Shown: positions 1 through 5,018 of the stretch, piece after piece
How the letters are laid out: every line of letters starts with the position of its first letter
Position numbering within the stretch: position 1 is the first letter of the stretch
Source of the DNA: Candidatus Bathyarchaeota archaeon
Lineage (GTDB): Archaea; Thermoproteota; Bathyarchaeia; TCS64
Reading direction: 5' to 3'
DNA: 5,018 bases
Assembly: GCA_030601645.1 (NCBI GenBank)
Contig: JAUWBQ010000134.1
Span: forward strand, 1-5,018
Notes under the pieces: generated by a model
Databases searched by the model: none
Told to the model about the DNA's origin: nothing
The model's input: the letters and a program-made list of their open reading frames with translations, nothing else
Program-made: the position numbers and the translations under genes

Positions 1-71
1 TCTCCCAGGAGGGCGAAGGCCTCCTCGCTGATCGGCTTCAGCAGCCTGCTCGGATCAGGTTCATCGTTCAT
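1..71 (-). CDS. N-terminal fragment of an unidentified divergent protein
   Basis: An ATG at 71 on the minus strand opens a frame with no stop to the window edge. It gives about 23 residues beginning MNDEPDPSRLLKPISEEAF and continuing ALLG. A purine-rich GGGTGGGC stretch lies a few bases upstream and could serve as ribosome binding site. The codons (AGG, CTG, GAG, GCC) match the neighbouring genes. A second ATG at 64 in another frame stops after eight codons, so it is not the start. The gene is divergent from the MutL-like operon and shares its intergenic region. Too little is present to name a family. A stop-free run this short could occur by chance; the start context and codon use are what support it. 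Confidence 0.45.
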   Translation of the reverse strand, partial: MNDEPDPSRLLKPISEEAFALLG

Positions 72-107
72 CGTGCCCACCCGATTAAATCAAAACAATC
101 ATTTGAT

Positions 108-117
108 CATTTAAATG
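108..117. promoter_or_regulatory. Palindromic TATA-like core between divergent genes
   Basis: CATTTAAATG is a perfect 10-base palindrome in the AT-rich gap between the minus-strand gene starting at 71 and the plus-strand gene starting at 184. Its ATTTAAAT core resembles an archaeal TATA box and reads the same on both strands. It could therefore direct transcription either way, giving leaders of roughly 15 bases (minus) and 45 bases (plus). CATTTG copies flank it at 100-105 and 119-124. No clear BRE was identified. This is a candidate only. Confidence 0.3.
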
Positions 118-122
118 TCATT

Positions 123-150
123 TGGTTAACAAAACATAATCGTTATACCA
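123..150. promoter_or_regulatory. Imperfect inverted repeat, possible operator or second promoter
   Basis: TGGTTAAC (123-130) and GTTATACCA (142-150) form an imperfect inverted repeat around an A-rich spacer, 34 to 61 bases upstream of the MutL-like start. The GTTATA at 142-147 could also act as a TATA element for a short leader. Position and symmetry suit a regulator site, but AT-rich intergenic DNA often gives such matches by chance. Confidence 0.2.
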
Positions 151-183
151 GAGCCCCACGATCTCTATCACAGTGAAAAAAAA

Positions 184-1956
184 ATGAGCTCAGAGAAAGA
201 GTCCTATCTGATTGTAGACATCAACGCCCGTCATACAAAAGCCGCATACATAGAAAAAACCGGAGACGAGTACGGGGTCCGGGGGGTGAGCGAGGTCCCC
301 ACCACCATGGATCCGCCCGACCTCGACGTGACCATTGGCGTGGAGAAGGCCTTCAGGGGCCTCGGCCAGAGGCTTAGGAAGGAGCTCTGGGTCAACGGGG
401 GGCCCTCGGGGGCTCACCGATTCCTCTGCTCGAGCAGCACGAGCGGGGGCATCTACATGACAGTGGCTGGGCTCATCAGGGCCATCTCCACAGAGTCCGC
501 CCAGAGGGCGGCGCTGGGAGCCGGAGCCCTCCTCATGGACGTCTTCTCCATTGACGACCGTCGACCCCGCTTCATTATGATAGACAGGATGAGGAATTTG
601 AGGCCCGAGATCTTCCTGCTCGCTGGGGGAACGGACGGCGGGGCGGAGGCCCAGGTATTGGAGATGGCGGGCCTGATGGAGGCCGCAGACGTGAAGTCGA
701 GGTTTGGAGAGGGCTACAAGCTGCCCGTGGTCTACGCCGGGAACGTGGAGATCAGGGGGGAGGTATCGAAGATCCTGACGGAGGACAGGTACGCCACGAG
801 GGCCGTGGACAACGTCCGCCCCTTCATCGAGACGGAGAACCTCGGGCCAGCCAGAGAGGGGATCTACGACTCCTACATGGAGCACGTGATAGTCCACTCC
901 CCCGGCTACGACAAGCTGGTCCCGTGGGTGGAGGGCAACATAATCCCCACCCAGGCGGCGATAGGGAAGATACTCTACGCCTACGCCCAGGAGAGGGGGG
1001 TGAACCTGCTCGCGGTTGACGTCGGAGGGGCGACCACCGACGTCTACTCGGTCTACGACGGCGTCTTCAACAGGTCCCTCAACGCCGACATAGGGCTGAC
1101 ATACGGGATCAGCAACATCATGAAGGAGGCCGGGATCGGTAACATCATGCGCTGGATACCCGAGGGCATCAGCGAGAAGAAGGTCCGCAACATCGTTGGC
1201 AACATCATGGCCCTCCAGCCGGAGACCCTCACGGACGAGGAGAGGATGGTGCATCAGTCCGCCATCAGGGAGGCCATCAGGCTCGGGCTGGAGCAGCACA
1301 GGAACTACGCCACGAGGCTCAAGGGGGTCCGGCTGCAGCGGGATCTGGGGATGATGTTCGAACAGGCCATGGAGCCCTCGATCCTCAACCTCAAGAAGAC
1401 CCACATCGTCATCGGCAGGGGGAGCATCTTCAACGACCCAGAGAACATGAAGATTGCGGCGCTGCTGCTCCTCGACGCCATCCAGCCATGGGGCGTCACC
1501 GAGATCCTCGTCGACGGCTCCAGCGTAATGCCCCACCTCGGCATGCTCCTGGACTCGAACAGGGAGGCGGCCCTGCAGATACTGTCGAAGGCGTGCCTCC
1601 GCAGGCTCGGGACCTGCGTGGCGGCCAAGGGCGTGGCGGAGGAGGGGGTCGAGGCGATGACGCTGAGCATGAGCACATCGGAAGGCGTCTCCATGGAAGA
1701 AACGATAGCCTTCGGGGAGTTGAAGGCCCTCCCCCTCGGCGCAGACGAGTCGGCGAAGATCGATGTGAAGCCCGCCAGGAGGTTCGACGTCGGCATGGGC
1801 AGAGGCCGGAGGCTTGAGGCGAATGTGACCGGCGGCGAGAACGGGATCATCATCGACGCACGCGGAAGGCCGATGGAGACGCCGAAGAAGGAGGTTCTCT
1901 CAACGTGGGCGGAGTCTCTGAAGCCGAGGGTGACGGCTCACGCACCAGGGTCATAG
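184..1956 (+). CDS. Long MutL/GlmL-family protein (glutamate mutase L-like, ASKHA fold)
   Basis: 590 residues. Family members are ASKHA-fold (actin/Hsp70-like) ATPases, named for MutL/GlmL, which is encoded with the B12-dependent glutamate mutase and is thought to help maintain it. Visible family marks are an N-terminal phosphate-loop-like VDINARHTK (11-19), CSSSTSGG (82-89), RAALGAGA (108-115), LAGGTDGG (146-153), VVYAGN (182-187) and the second nucleotide-binding segment LAVDVGGATTDVYSV (276-290). The protein exceeds classic GlmL (about 460 residues, from memory) by a C-terminal beta-rich part ending in GIIIDARGRP (554-563), as in the long 'glutamate mutase L' proteins I recall from Chloroflexota and archaea. 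The first loop has Asn (13) where DxGST-type motifs have Gly. The ATG follows GTGA and seven A, a weak SD. The next gene begins 10 bases after the stop. No mutase subunit is present here, so its client is unknown. Family assignment is firm; function is inferred. Confidence 0.88.
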   Translation: MSSEKESYLIVDINARHTKAAYIEKTGDEYGVRGVSEVPTTMDPPDLDVTIGVEKAFRGLGQRLRKELWVNGGPSGAHRFLCSSSTSGGIYMTVAGLIRAISTESAQRAALGAGALLMDVFSIDDRRPRFIMIDRMRNLRPEIFLLAGGTDGGAEAQVLEMAGLMEAADVKSRFGEGYKLPVVYAGNVEIRGEVSKILTEDRYATRAVDNVRPFIETENLGPAREGIYDSYMEHVIVHSPGYDKLVPWVEGNIIPTQAAIGKILYAYAQERGVNLLAVDVGGATTDVYSVYDGVFNRSLNADIGLTYGISNIMKEAGIGNIMRWIPEGISEKKVRNIVGNIMALQPETLTDEERMVHQSAIREAIRLGLEQHRNYATRLKGVRLQRDLGMMFEQAMEPSILNLKKTHIVIGRGSIFNDPENMKIAALLLLDAIQPWGVTEILVDGSSVMPHLGMLLDSNREAALQILSKACLRRLGTCVAAKGVAEEGVEAMTLSMSTSEGVSMEETIAFGELKALPLGADESAKIDVKPARRFDVGMGRGRRLEANVTGGENGIIIDARGRPMETPKKEVLSTWAESLKPRVTAHAPGS

Positions 1957-1960
1957 GGGG
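1955..1960 (+). promoter_or_regulatory. Ribosome binding site that decides the downstream start
   Basis: AGGGGG overlaps the MutL-like stop codon and runs into GATGATC, together resembling the archaeal SD consensus AGGAGGTGATC. It touches the ATG at 1961 with no spacing but lies six bases before the ATG at 1967, so 1967 is the better start. The overlap with the stop suggests translational coupling of the two genes. Confidence 0.6.
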
Positions 1961-1966
1961 ATGATC

Positions 1967-2857
1967 ATGTCGCGCTTTGGAGTAAAACTGGAGGAGGAGA
2001 CCCTGATCAGGAAGGTCAGGAGGATACCCGCCCCGGGGGAGGTCTTCGTCGACGTCGGAGACTCTGTGGACGCCGAGACCGTCATAGCCGGCGGTACCGT
2101 CAGGAACCCCGAGGCGGAGGAAGTTAGGGTCTTCGCAAAGCTGGGAATCGAACCGGAGCAGATCGAGCGATACATGCTGAAGAAGGAGGGGGACGCGGTG
2201 AAGAAGGACGAGGTGATAGCCATCTACAGGGCTTTCTTCGGCCGGTTCACCAAGACATGCAGGTCCCCCATGGACGGGTTCATCGAGGTCCTGATGAAGA
2301 AGACAGGCCGCGTCATCGTACGGGGGAACCCCATCCCCGTCGAGGCGAGGGCCCACATACCCGGGAGGATCGTGGAGGTGATCCCGGGGGAGGGGGCCGT
2401 GGTCGAGACCCGGGGGGCGCTCGTCAACGGCGTCTTCGGCGTCGGCGGGGAGGCGCGCGGCGAGCTGGTCTTCGCCGTCGACCAGCCGGGGGAGGCCCTC
2501 ACCACCGAGGTTGTGGGGGCAGGGCATAGAGGCAAGATCCTGGTCGGGGGCTCCGTCGTCACCCTGGACGCCCTGCACAAAGCAGCCGAGACGGGCGTCA
2601 GCGGCATCATAACAGGGGGCGTGGACCAGAAGGATCTCACGGACTTTCTGGGACACGAGATCGGGGTGGGGGTGACCGGCGCGGAGAAGGTGGGCATGAC
2701 CCTCATCATCACCGAGGGCTTCGGCGTGTACCCCATGAGGGAAGAGACATTCAGCCTCCTCAAATCCCACGAGGGCAAACAGGCGAGCATAGACGGCACC
2801 ACCCAGATCCGCCAGAGGATGCTCAGACCGGAGATAGTCATACCCCTTCAGGAGTAG
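1967..2857 (+). CDS. MutL-operon partner: barrel-sandwich/KOW-like plus alpha/beta protein
   Basis: 296 residues from the ATG at 1967 (MSRFGVKLEEE); an ATG two codons earlier abuts the SD and is unlikely. I know no characterised function. Residues 15-45 (PAPGEVFVDVGDSVDAETVI) and 73-108 (KEGDAVKKDEVIA, then SPMDGFIEVL) look like the strand-turn pattern of biotinyl/lipoyl-type barrel-sandwich hybrid domains, but no modifiable lysine sits at the turn (SPMDG). Residues 132-150 (PGRIVEVIPGEGAVVETRG) resemble a KOW-type beta segment. The C-terminal part (190-258) shows alternating strands and helices: KILVGG, SGIITGG and MTLIITEGFGVYPM. No signal peptide or membrane segment is seen, so it is probably cytosolic. 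It starts 10 bases after the MutL-like gene and is followed by a poly-T run, so the two form a complete operon. I recall similar proteins beside long MutL genes in Chloroflexota. A role as MutL partner or adaptor is inference. Confidence 0.85.
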   Translation: MSRFGVKLEEETLIRKVRRIPAPGEVFVDVGDSVDAETVIAGGTVRNPEAEEVRVFAKLGIEPEQIERYMLKKEGDAVKKDEVIAIYRAFFGRFTKTCRSPMDGFIEVLMKKTGRVIVRGNPIPVEARAHIPGRIVEVIPGEGAVVETRGALVNGVFGVGGEARGELVFAVDQPGEALTTEVVGAGHRGKILVGGSVVTLDALHKAAETGVSGIITGGVDQKDLTDFLGHEIGVGVTGAEKVGMTLIITEGFGVYPMREETFSLLKSHEGKQASIDGTTQIRQRMLRPEIVIPLQE

Positions 2858-2891
2858 TCTGTGACCAGGAGTCGGAGTCAGGGTATCCCAG

Positions 2892-2898
2892 TTTTTTT
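2892..2898 (+). terminator. Poly-T terminator after the MutL-like operon
   Basis: Seven T followed by CCTTCCTTCT lie 35 bases after the stop at 2857. A short GGG-TAT-CCC inverted repeat immediately precedes the run. Archaeal transcription commonly stops at such T-runs without a strong hairpin. Confidence 0.5.
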
Positions 2899-2940
2899 CC
2901 TTCCTTCTGCATTGAAATTCGTCTATTAGATGTGTTACGA

Positions 2941-2962
2941 GTTCGAATCCCCCCTCCACACC
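2941..2962 (+). repeat. tRNA 3'-end-like sequence, left copy
   Basis: The stretch begins GTTCGAAT (T-loop-like), continues with six C, and ends TCCACACC, like the 3' part of a tRNA (T-loop to acceptor strand). The left part of a T-stem (ACGAG) does not pair with the C-run, and no matching acceptor 5' strand, D-arm or anticodon arm is evident in the preceding 90 bases. It matches 4303-4323 in the same orientation except for about three differences (one C fewer, and two G/A changes). It could be a tRNA remnant or an attachment-site-like end; chance resemblance is possible because it is short. Confidence 0.45.
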
Positions 2963-2983
2963 GATTGTTTCCGTCTCGTGATG

Positions 2984-4108
2984 TTAATCATGCTCGGCTA
3001 GGCGACCATATTTACTCAGGATGCCGGTCAACCTGTCGTGGGGGAGGGCGTAGACGGTGTTTCCGTTGATGCCGGTCATCGTCTCCGCCGCGACCAGGGC
3101 GTTGACGATGGCCTCCTCCGTCGCCCGGACTGTCGCTAGGAACAGTCCGGAGATCCCGTCGTTCGGGAGCATCCTCAGCTCCGACACCTCACCCCTCCTG
3201 TAGGCTCCGGGATTCGCCGTCGAGAACGCAATGAAGATATCCCCGGAGCCGTTGCTAGCGATCCCACCGACCCTGGCGATCCCCAGCGGCACCCGCCTCG
3301 CCAGCCGCTTCAGCTGGTGGGGCAGCACGGGGGCGTCGGTGGCCACGACGGCGATAATCGAGCCGCCGCCACCGCCCCCGCCGCCGTTGTAGACGGGCAT
3401 CAGATCCGGGATCTCACGCCCCACGGGCACCCCCGCGACGGTCAGCAGCTCCCGCGAGCCGTAGTTGGCCTGCACCAGGACCCCGACGGTGTAGCCCCCA
3501 TCGGACTCGTCCAATCTCCTGGAGGAGGTGCCGATGCCGCCCTTGAACTGGTGGCACACCATCCCCGTGCCGCCGCCCACGTTCCCCTCCTCCACGGGGC
3601 CCGAGTCGGAGCCCTCGATCGCCTCGAAGGCGTGGCGCTTCTTCACGTGGAAGCCGTTGATGTCGTTCAGCCGACCATCATAGGTCTCGGCGACAACGGG
3701 AAGAGACCAATATGTTTCCGCGACATCCGGGTCGCGCATCCTCTGCCTGAGTATCCACTCGATCACGGCGTCGTGGACGACGCCGACGCTGTGGGTGTTG
3801 GTGATCATCACCGGCCCCTCGAGGAACCCGGACTCCTCCACCCACGTCGTGCCGGTCATCTCCCCGTTCCCGTTCAGGCAGGACCAGCCGGCGAACACGG
3901 GCTCGAACCTCTTCTCCCGCGGCAATATCGCCGTGACGCCCGTCCTCACCGGGCCCCTCCCGACCTCTAGCCTGCCCTCCCCGGCGATGATATTCGAGTG
4001 CCCGACGTTCACACCCGCCACATCGGTTATCGCGTTGAAGGGACCCGGACTCCCTTCGAAGGGGACGCCAAGATCCCTTGCCCTCCTCTTGATCCTCACA
4101 TCGTCCAT
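2984..4108 (-). CDS. P1 family (S58, DmpA-like) self-processing peptidase
   Basis: 374 residues from the ATG at 4108. GGTG lies seven bases upstream as SD, and the open frame further upstream encodes a low-complexity leader (to 4201) unlike the family, so 4108 is chosen. DmpA-type enzymes are N-terminal nucleophile hydrolases. The precursor cuts itself before a serine into alpha and beta chains, and the enzyme acts as L-aminopeptidase, D-esterase/amidase or beta-aminopeptidase. Visible marks are GPFNAITDVAGVNVGH (22-37), ETYDG-LNDINGFHV (141-155; Tyr143), QANYGSRE (213-220; Asn215), the cleavage/nucleophile segment GGSIIAVVATDAPVLPHQ (Ser250) and NGSGD (286-290; Ser288). From memory these correspond to Tyr146, Asn218, Ser250 and Ser288 of DmpA (375 residues), so the protein is full length. 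The predicted chains are 1-249 and 250-374. No signal peptide is seen, so it is cytosolic. Eight glycines precede Ser250, which is unusual. The gene is convergent with the MutL-like operon. Natural substrate is unknown. Confidence 0.95.
   Translation of the reverse strand: MDDVRIKRRARDLGVPFEGSPGPFNAITDVAGVNVGHSNIIAGEGRLEVGRGPVRTGVTAILPREKRFEPVFAGWSCLNGNGEMTGTTWVEESGFLEGPVMITNTHSVGVVHDAVIEWILRQRMRDPDVAETYWSLPVVAETYDGRLNDINGFHVKKRHAFEAIEGSDSGPVEEGNVGGGTGMVCHQFKGGIGTSSRRLDESDGGYTVGVLVQANYGSRELLTVAGVPVGREIPDLMPVYNGGGGGGGGSIIAVVATDAPVLPHQLKRLARRVPLGIARVGGIASNGSGDIFIAFSTANPGAYRRGEVSELRMLPNDGISGLFLATVRATEEAIVNALVAAETMTGINGNTVYALPHDRLTGILSKYGRLAEHD
3362..3385 (-). repeat. GGN codon run encoding eight glycines
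   Basis: Eight consecutive glycine codons, six of them GGC, form a GCC/GGC simple repeat directly before the Ser250 codon (3359-3361) of the P1 peptidase. Such runs can expand or contract by slippage. Spacing from Asn215 to Ser250 is about three residues longer than in DmpA as I remember it, consistent with a three-codon expansion. Confidence 0.8.
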
Positions 4109-4154
4109 CGATGAACACCGTTTTCCTCTAGATCCAGGTTGCTTTTTTGATCTT

Positions 4155-4172
4155 CCATCAATGTTTATTGAA
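4155..4172 (-). promoter_or_regulatory. Candidate promoter element of the P1 peptidase gene
   Basis: On the minus strand, TTTTTTCAATAAACATTG lies about 50 to 65 bases before the ATG at 4108. The AATAAAC part is a weak TATA-like match that would give a leader of about 30 bases. An alternative AT-rich block (TTTTAAAA, about 4217-4224) lies further upstream. Neither is a strong consensus match. Confidence 0.25.
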
Positions 4173-4235
4173 AAAAGCCTGAATTGGAGCCCATGGACCA
4201 TGCGTTGATGTTCATGTTTTAAAAGAAGTAGCTGT

Positions 4236-4324
4236 GGTGCGACTGACCCGAAGTCGGGTCAAAGGCGTAGATCTGAGGCTGTTATTCCTGATGGATTCGT
4301 GGGTTCAAATCCCCCTCCGCACCA
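4236..4324 (+). pseudogene. tRNA-Leu(GAG)-like element, probably degenerate
   Basis: The 89-base length suits a Leu tRNA with a long variable arm. The wording matches archaeal tRNA-Leu at several places: D-loop/stem GGTCAAAGGCG (4257-4267), anticodon loop CTGAGGC (4273-4279) with anticodon GAG at 4275-4277, a variable arm TCC-TGAT-GGA (4286-4295), and a T-arm GTGGG-TTCAAAT-CCCCC (4299-4315). The ends GGTGCG and CGCACC pair over six bases, followed by an A discriminator. Against function, the anticodon stem (TAGAT with TGTTA) has only T-A, A-T and G-T pairs and two mismatches; the D-stem has one mismatch; the T-stem has one; and spacing near the acceptor is off by a base or two on each side. 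It reads as a decayed or strongly diverged tRNA. A functional tRNA that I have misfolded is the alternative. Confidence 0.5.
4303..4323 (+). repeat. tRNA 3'-end-like sequence, right copy
   Basis: This is the 3' end of the tRNA-Leu-like element: GTTCAAAT, five C, then TCCGCACC. It repeats 2941-2962 in direct orientation about 1.36 kb away, with one missing C and two G/A differences. The two copies enclose the whole P1 peptidase gene and its upstream region. Confidence 0.5.
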
Positions 4325-4326
4325 GC

Positions 4327-4333
4327 AAAAAAA
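4327..4333 (-). terminator. Poly-T terminator of the serine hydrolase gene
   Basis: On the minus strand a TTTC then TTTTTTT tract follows about 40 bases after the hydrolase stop codon (4374-4376), fitting an archaeal T-run terminator. It lies directly beside the 3' end of the tRNA-like element. The segment from here to 4373 contains no other recognisable feature. Confidence 0.45.
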
Positions 4334-4373
4334 GAAATCCATGAAGGAATGCACCGTCGGAAAGAAAATGGGA

Positions 4374-5018
4374 TCAATCGATCACAGCCGGGATCACGAA
4401 GTTCTCAAGCAGCGCGAGGATCCTGTCGAAGTCCTCGGCGTTGCTGCTGGTGGTGACCATTATCAGGTCCAGGTCGGGCACAACGTGGATGAACTGCCCC
4501 TTGTACCCGATAGCGGTGTAGTATCCGTTTGGGTTGACCCACCACTGGTAGCCGTACCCCGGCATGAGGTTCGCGTCCAGGTGCTTCGAGGTGGCGCCCT
4601 CCACCCACTCCTTGGAGATGATCTGCTGGCCGTCCCACTCCCCCTCGTTGAGGAAGAGGTAGCCGATCTTGGCCATGTCCCGGGGTTCCAGGTAGAGGCG
4701 GCTGTAGCCCCAGTTCCTCCCCTCAACGTCGGTGTACCATTTCACGTGGGTGATGCCCAGGGGCCCGAAGAGCTTCTCCTCGGCGTAGTCCAAGGCGCTC
4801 AAGCCTGTGGTCTCGGTGACGATGCTGGAGAGGAGGTGGGAGACCCCGTTGGTATAATTGAACACCGTCCCGGGTTTATGGACCACCTCCAGGTCGAGCA
4901 TGTACTGGACGGCGTCCTCGGCGTCGTGCAGCCTGCCCAGCCACTCCCACTCGTAGATCCAGTTGTCCCGGGCGTCGAAACCTGCGGACATGGTGAGCAT
5001 GTCCCGCAGGGTGATCTC
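4374..5018 (-). CDS. Serine beta-lactamase-like hydrolase (COG1680/PF00144), N-terminus missing
   Basis: The C-terminal 214 residues of a class C beta-lactamase/penicillin-binding-fold serine hydrolase are present; the gene runs off the window at 5018. The family includes esterases, D-aminopeptidases, 6-aminohexanoate-oligomer hydrolases and beta-lactamase-like proteins. The fragment opens with ITLRDMLTMSAGF (2-14), the segment that follows the S-x-x-K nucleophile motif, so the nucleophile and any signal peptide lie beyond the edge. The catalytic tyrosine motif YTN is at fragment residues 55-57. LEPRDMAKIGYLFLNEGEWDGQQI (110-133), GYGYQWWVN (154-162) and GYKGQFIHVVPDLDLIMV (171-188) are typical of the group, the last replacing the K-T-G box of true beta-lactamases. 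The methionine at 5000 is internal, not the start. It has the same orientation as the P1 peptidase, but a terminator and a tRNA-like element separate them. Substrate cannot be told. Confidence 0.92.
   Translation of the reverse strand, partial: EITLRDMLTMSAGFDARDNWIYEWEWLGRLHDAEDAVQYMLDLEVVHKPGTVFNYTNGVSHLLSSIVTETTGLSALDYAEEKLFGPLGITHVKWYTDVEGRNWGYSRLYLEPRDMAKIGYLFLNEGEWDGQQIISKEWVEGATSKHLDANLMPGYGYQWWVNPNGYYTAIGYKGQFIHVVPDLDLIMVTTSSNAEDFDRILALLENFVIPAVID

Noticed and set aside
190..1536. Long minus-strand open frame (448 codons) opposite the MutL-like gene
   Set aside because: It is the GC-rich antisense shadow of the MutL-like gene; its protein is His/Pro/Asp-rich with no family motif, while the plus strand has clear conserved motifs.
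1961..1966. Start of the partner gene at the ATG at 1961
   Set aside because: The purine-rich SD touches this ATG with no spacing; the ATG at 1967 has six bases of spacing.
2868..2879. Tandem GGAGTC GGAGTC
   Set aside because: Only two copies of six bases just after a stop codon; no evidence of a repeat array or function.
1850..2959. Minus-strand open frame spanning the partner gene and the 2858-2959 gap
   Set aside because: It runs antisense to the partner gene, across its terminator, and has no recognisable domain or ribosome binding site.
3317..3970. Plus-strand open frame opposite the P1 peptidase
   Set aside because: Low-complexity His/Gly/Ala/Pro composition, a shadow of the well-supported S58 peptidase.
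4109..4201. N-terminal extension of the P1 peptidase to an upstream ATG
   Set aside because: The 31 added residues are basic and low-complexity, lie in AT-rich promoter-like DNA and are not family-like; the ATG at 4108 has a GGTG at good spacing and gives the normal family length.
1..5018. CRISPR array, insertion sequence, integrase or toxin-antitoxin genes
   Set aside because: No regularly spaced repeats, no transposase or integrase motifs and no small gene pairs were seen on either strand.

Overview
The window looks like archaeal chromosomal DNA. Arginine is mostly AGG and isoleucine is often ATA in an otherwise GC-rich sequence. The Shine-Dalgarno cores resemble the archaeal GGTGAT/GGGGG type, stretches after genes end in plain T-runs, and a tRNA-Leu-like element at 4236-4324 has the D-loop/T-arm wording typical of archaeal Leu tRNAs. 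The gene content (a long MutL-like protein with its partner, a P1/S58 peptidase and a COG1680 hydrolase) suggests a GC-rich lineage such as Bathyarchaeia or a relative. That lineage guess is inference only.

Layout: (1) 1-71, minus strand, is the N-terminus of an unidentified gene. (2) 72-183 is a divergent AT-rich promoter region with a palindromic TATA-like core. (3) 184-1956 and 1967-2857, plus strand, form a tight two-gene operon. The first gene is a 590-residue MutL/GlmL-family (ASKHA-fold) protein. The second is a 296-residue protein with barrel-sandwich/KOW-like beta segments followed by an alpha/beta segment. No B12-dependent mutase subunit is in view. (4) 2858-2983 holds a poly-T terminator and a sequence resembling the 3' end of a tRNA. 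(5) 2984-4108, minus strand, is a DmpA-type P1 (S58) self-processing peptidase with eight glycines just before its predicted autocleavage serine. (6) 4109-4373 holds the peptidase promoter region, a full-length but badly paired tRNA-Leu(GAG)-like element, and a poly-T terminator for the next gene. (7) 4374-5018, minus strand, is the C-terminal 214 residues of a serine beta-lactamase-like (COG1680) hydrolase cut by the window edge.

How they fit: the MutL-like gene and its downstream partner are almost certainly co-transcribed and probably act in one complex or pathway whose substrate is not evident here. The two minus-strand hydrolases are separate transcription units. The peptidase gene lies between two near-identical tRNA-3'-end-like sequences in direct orientation, so that segment may have arrived or been rearranged at a tRNA end. 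The strongest candidates for something undescribed are the orphan MutL-plus-partner operon and the tRNA-tail-flanked segment.
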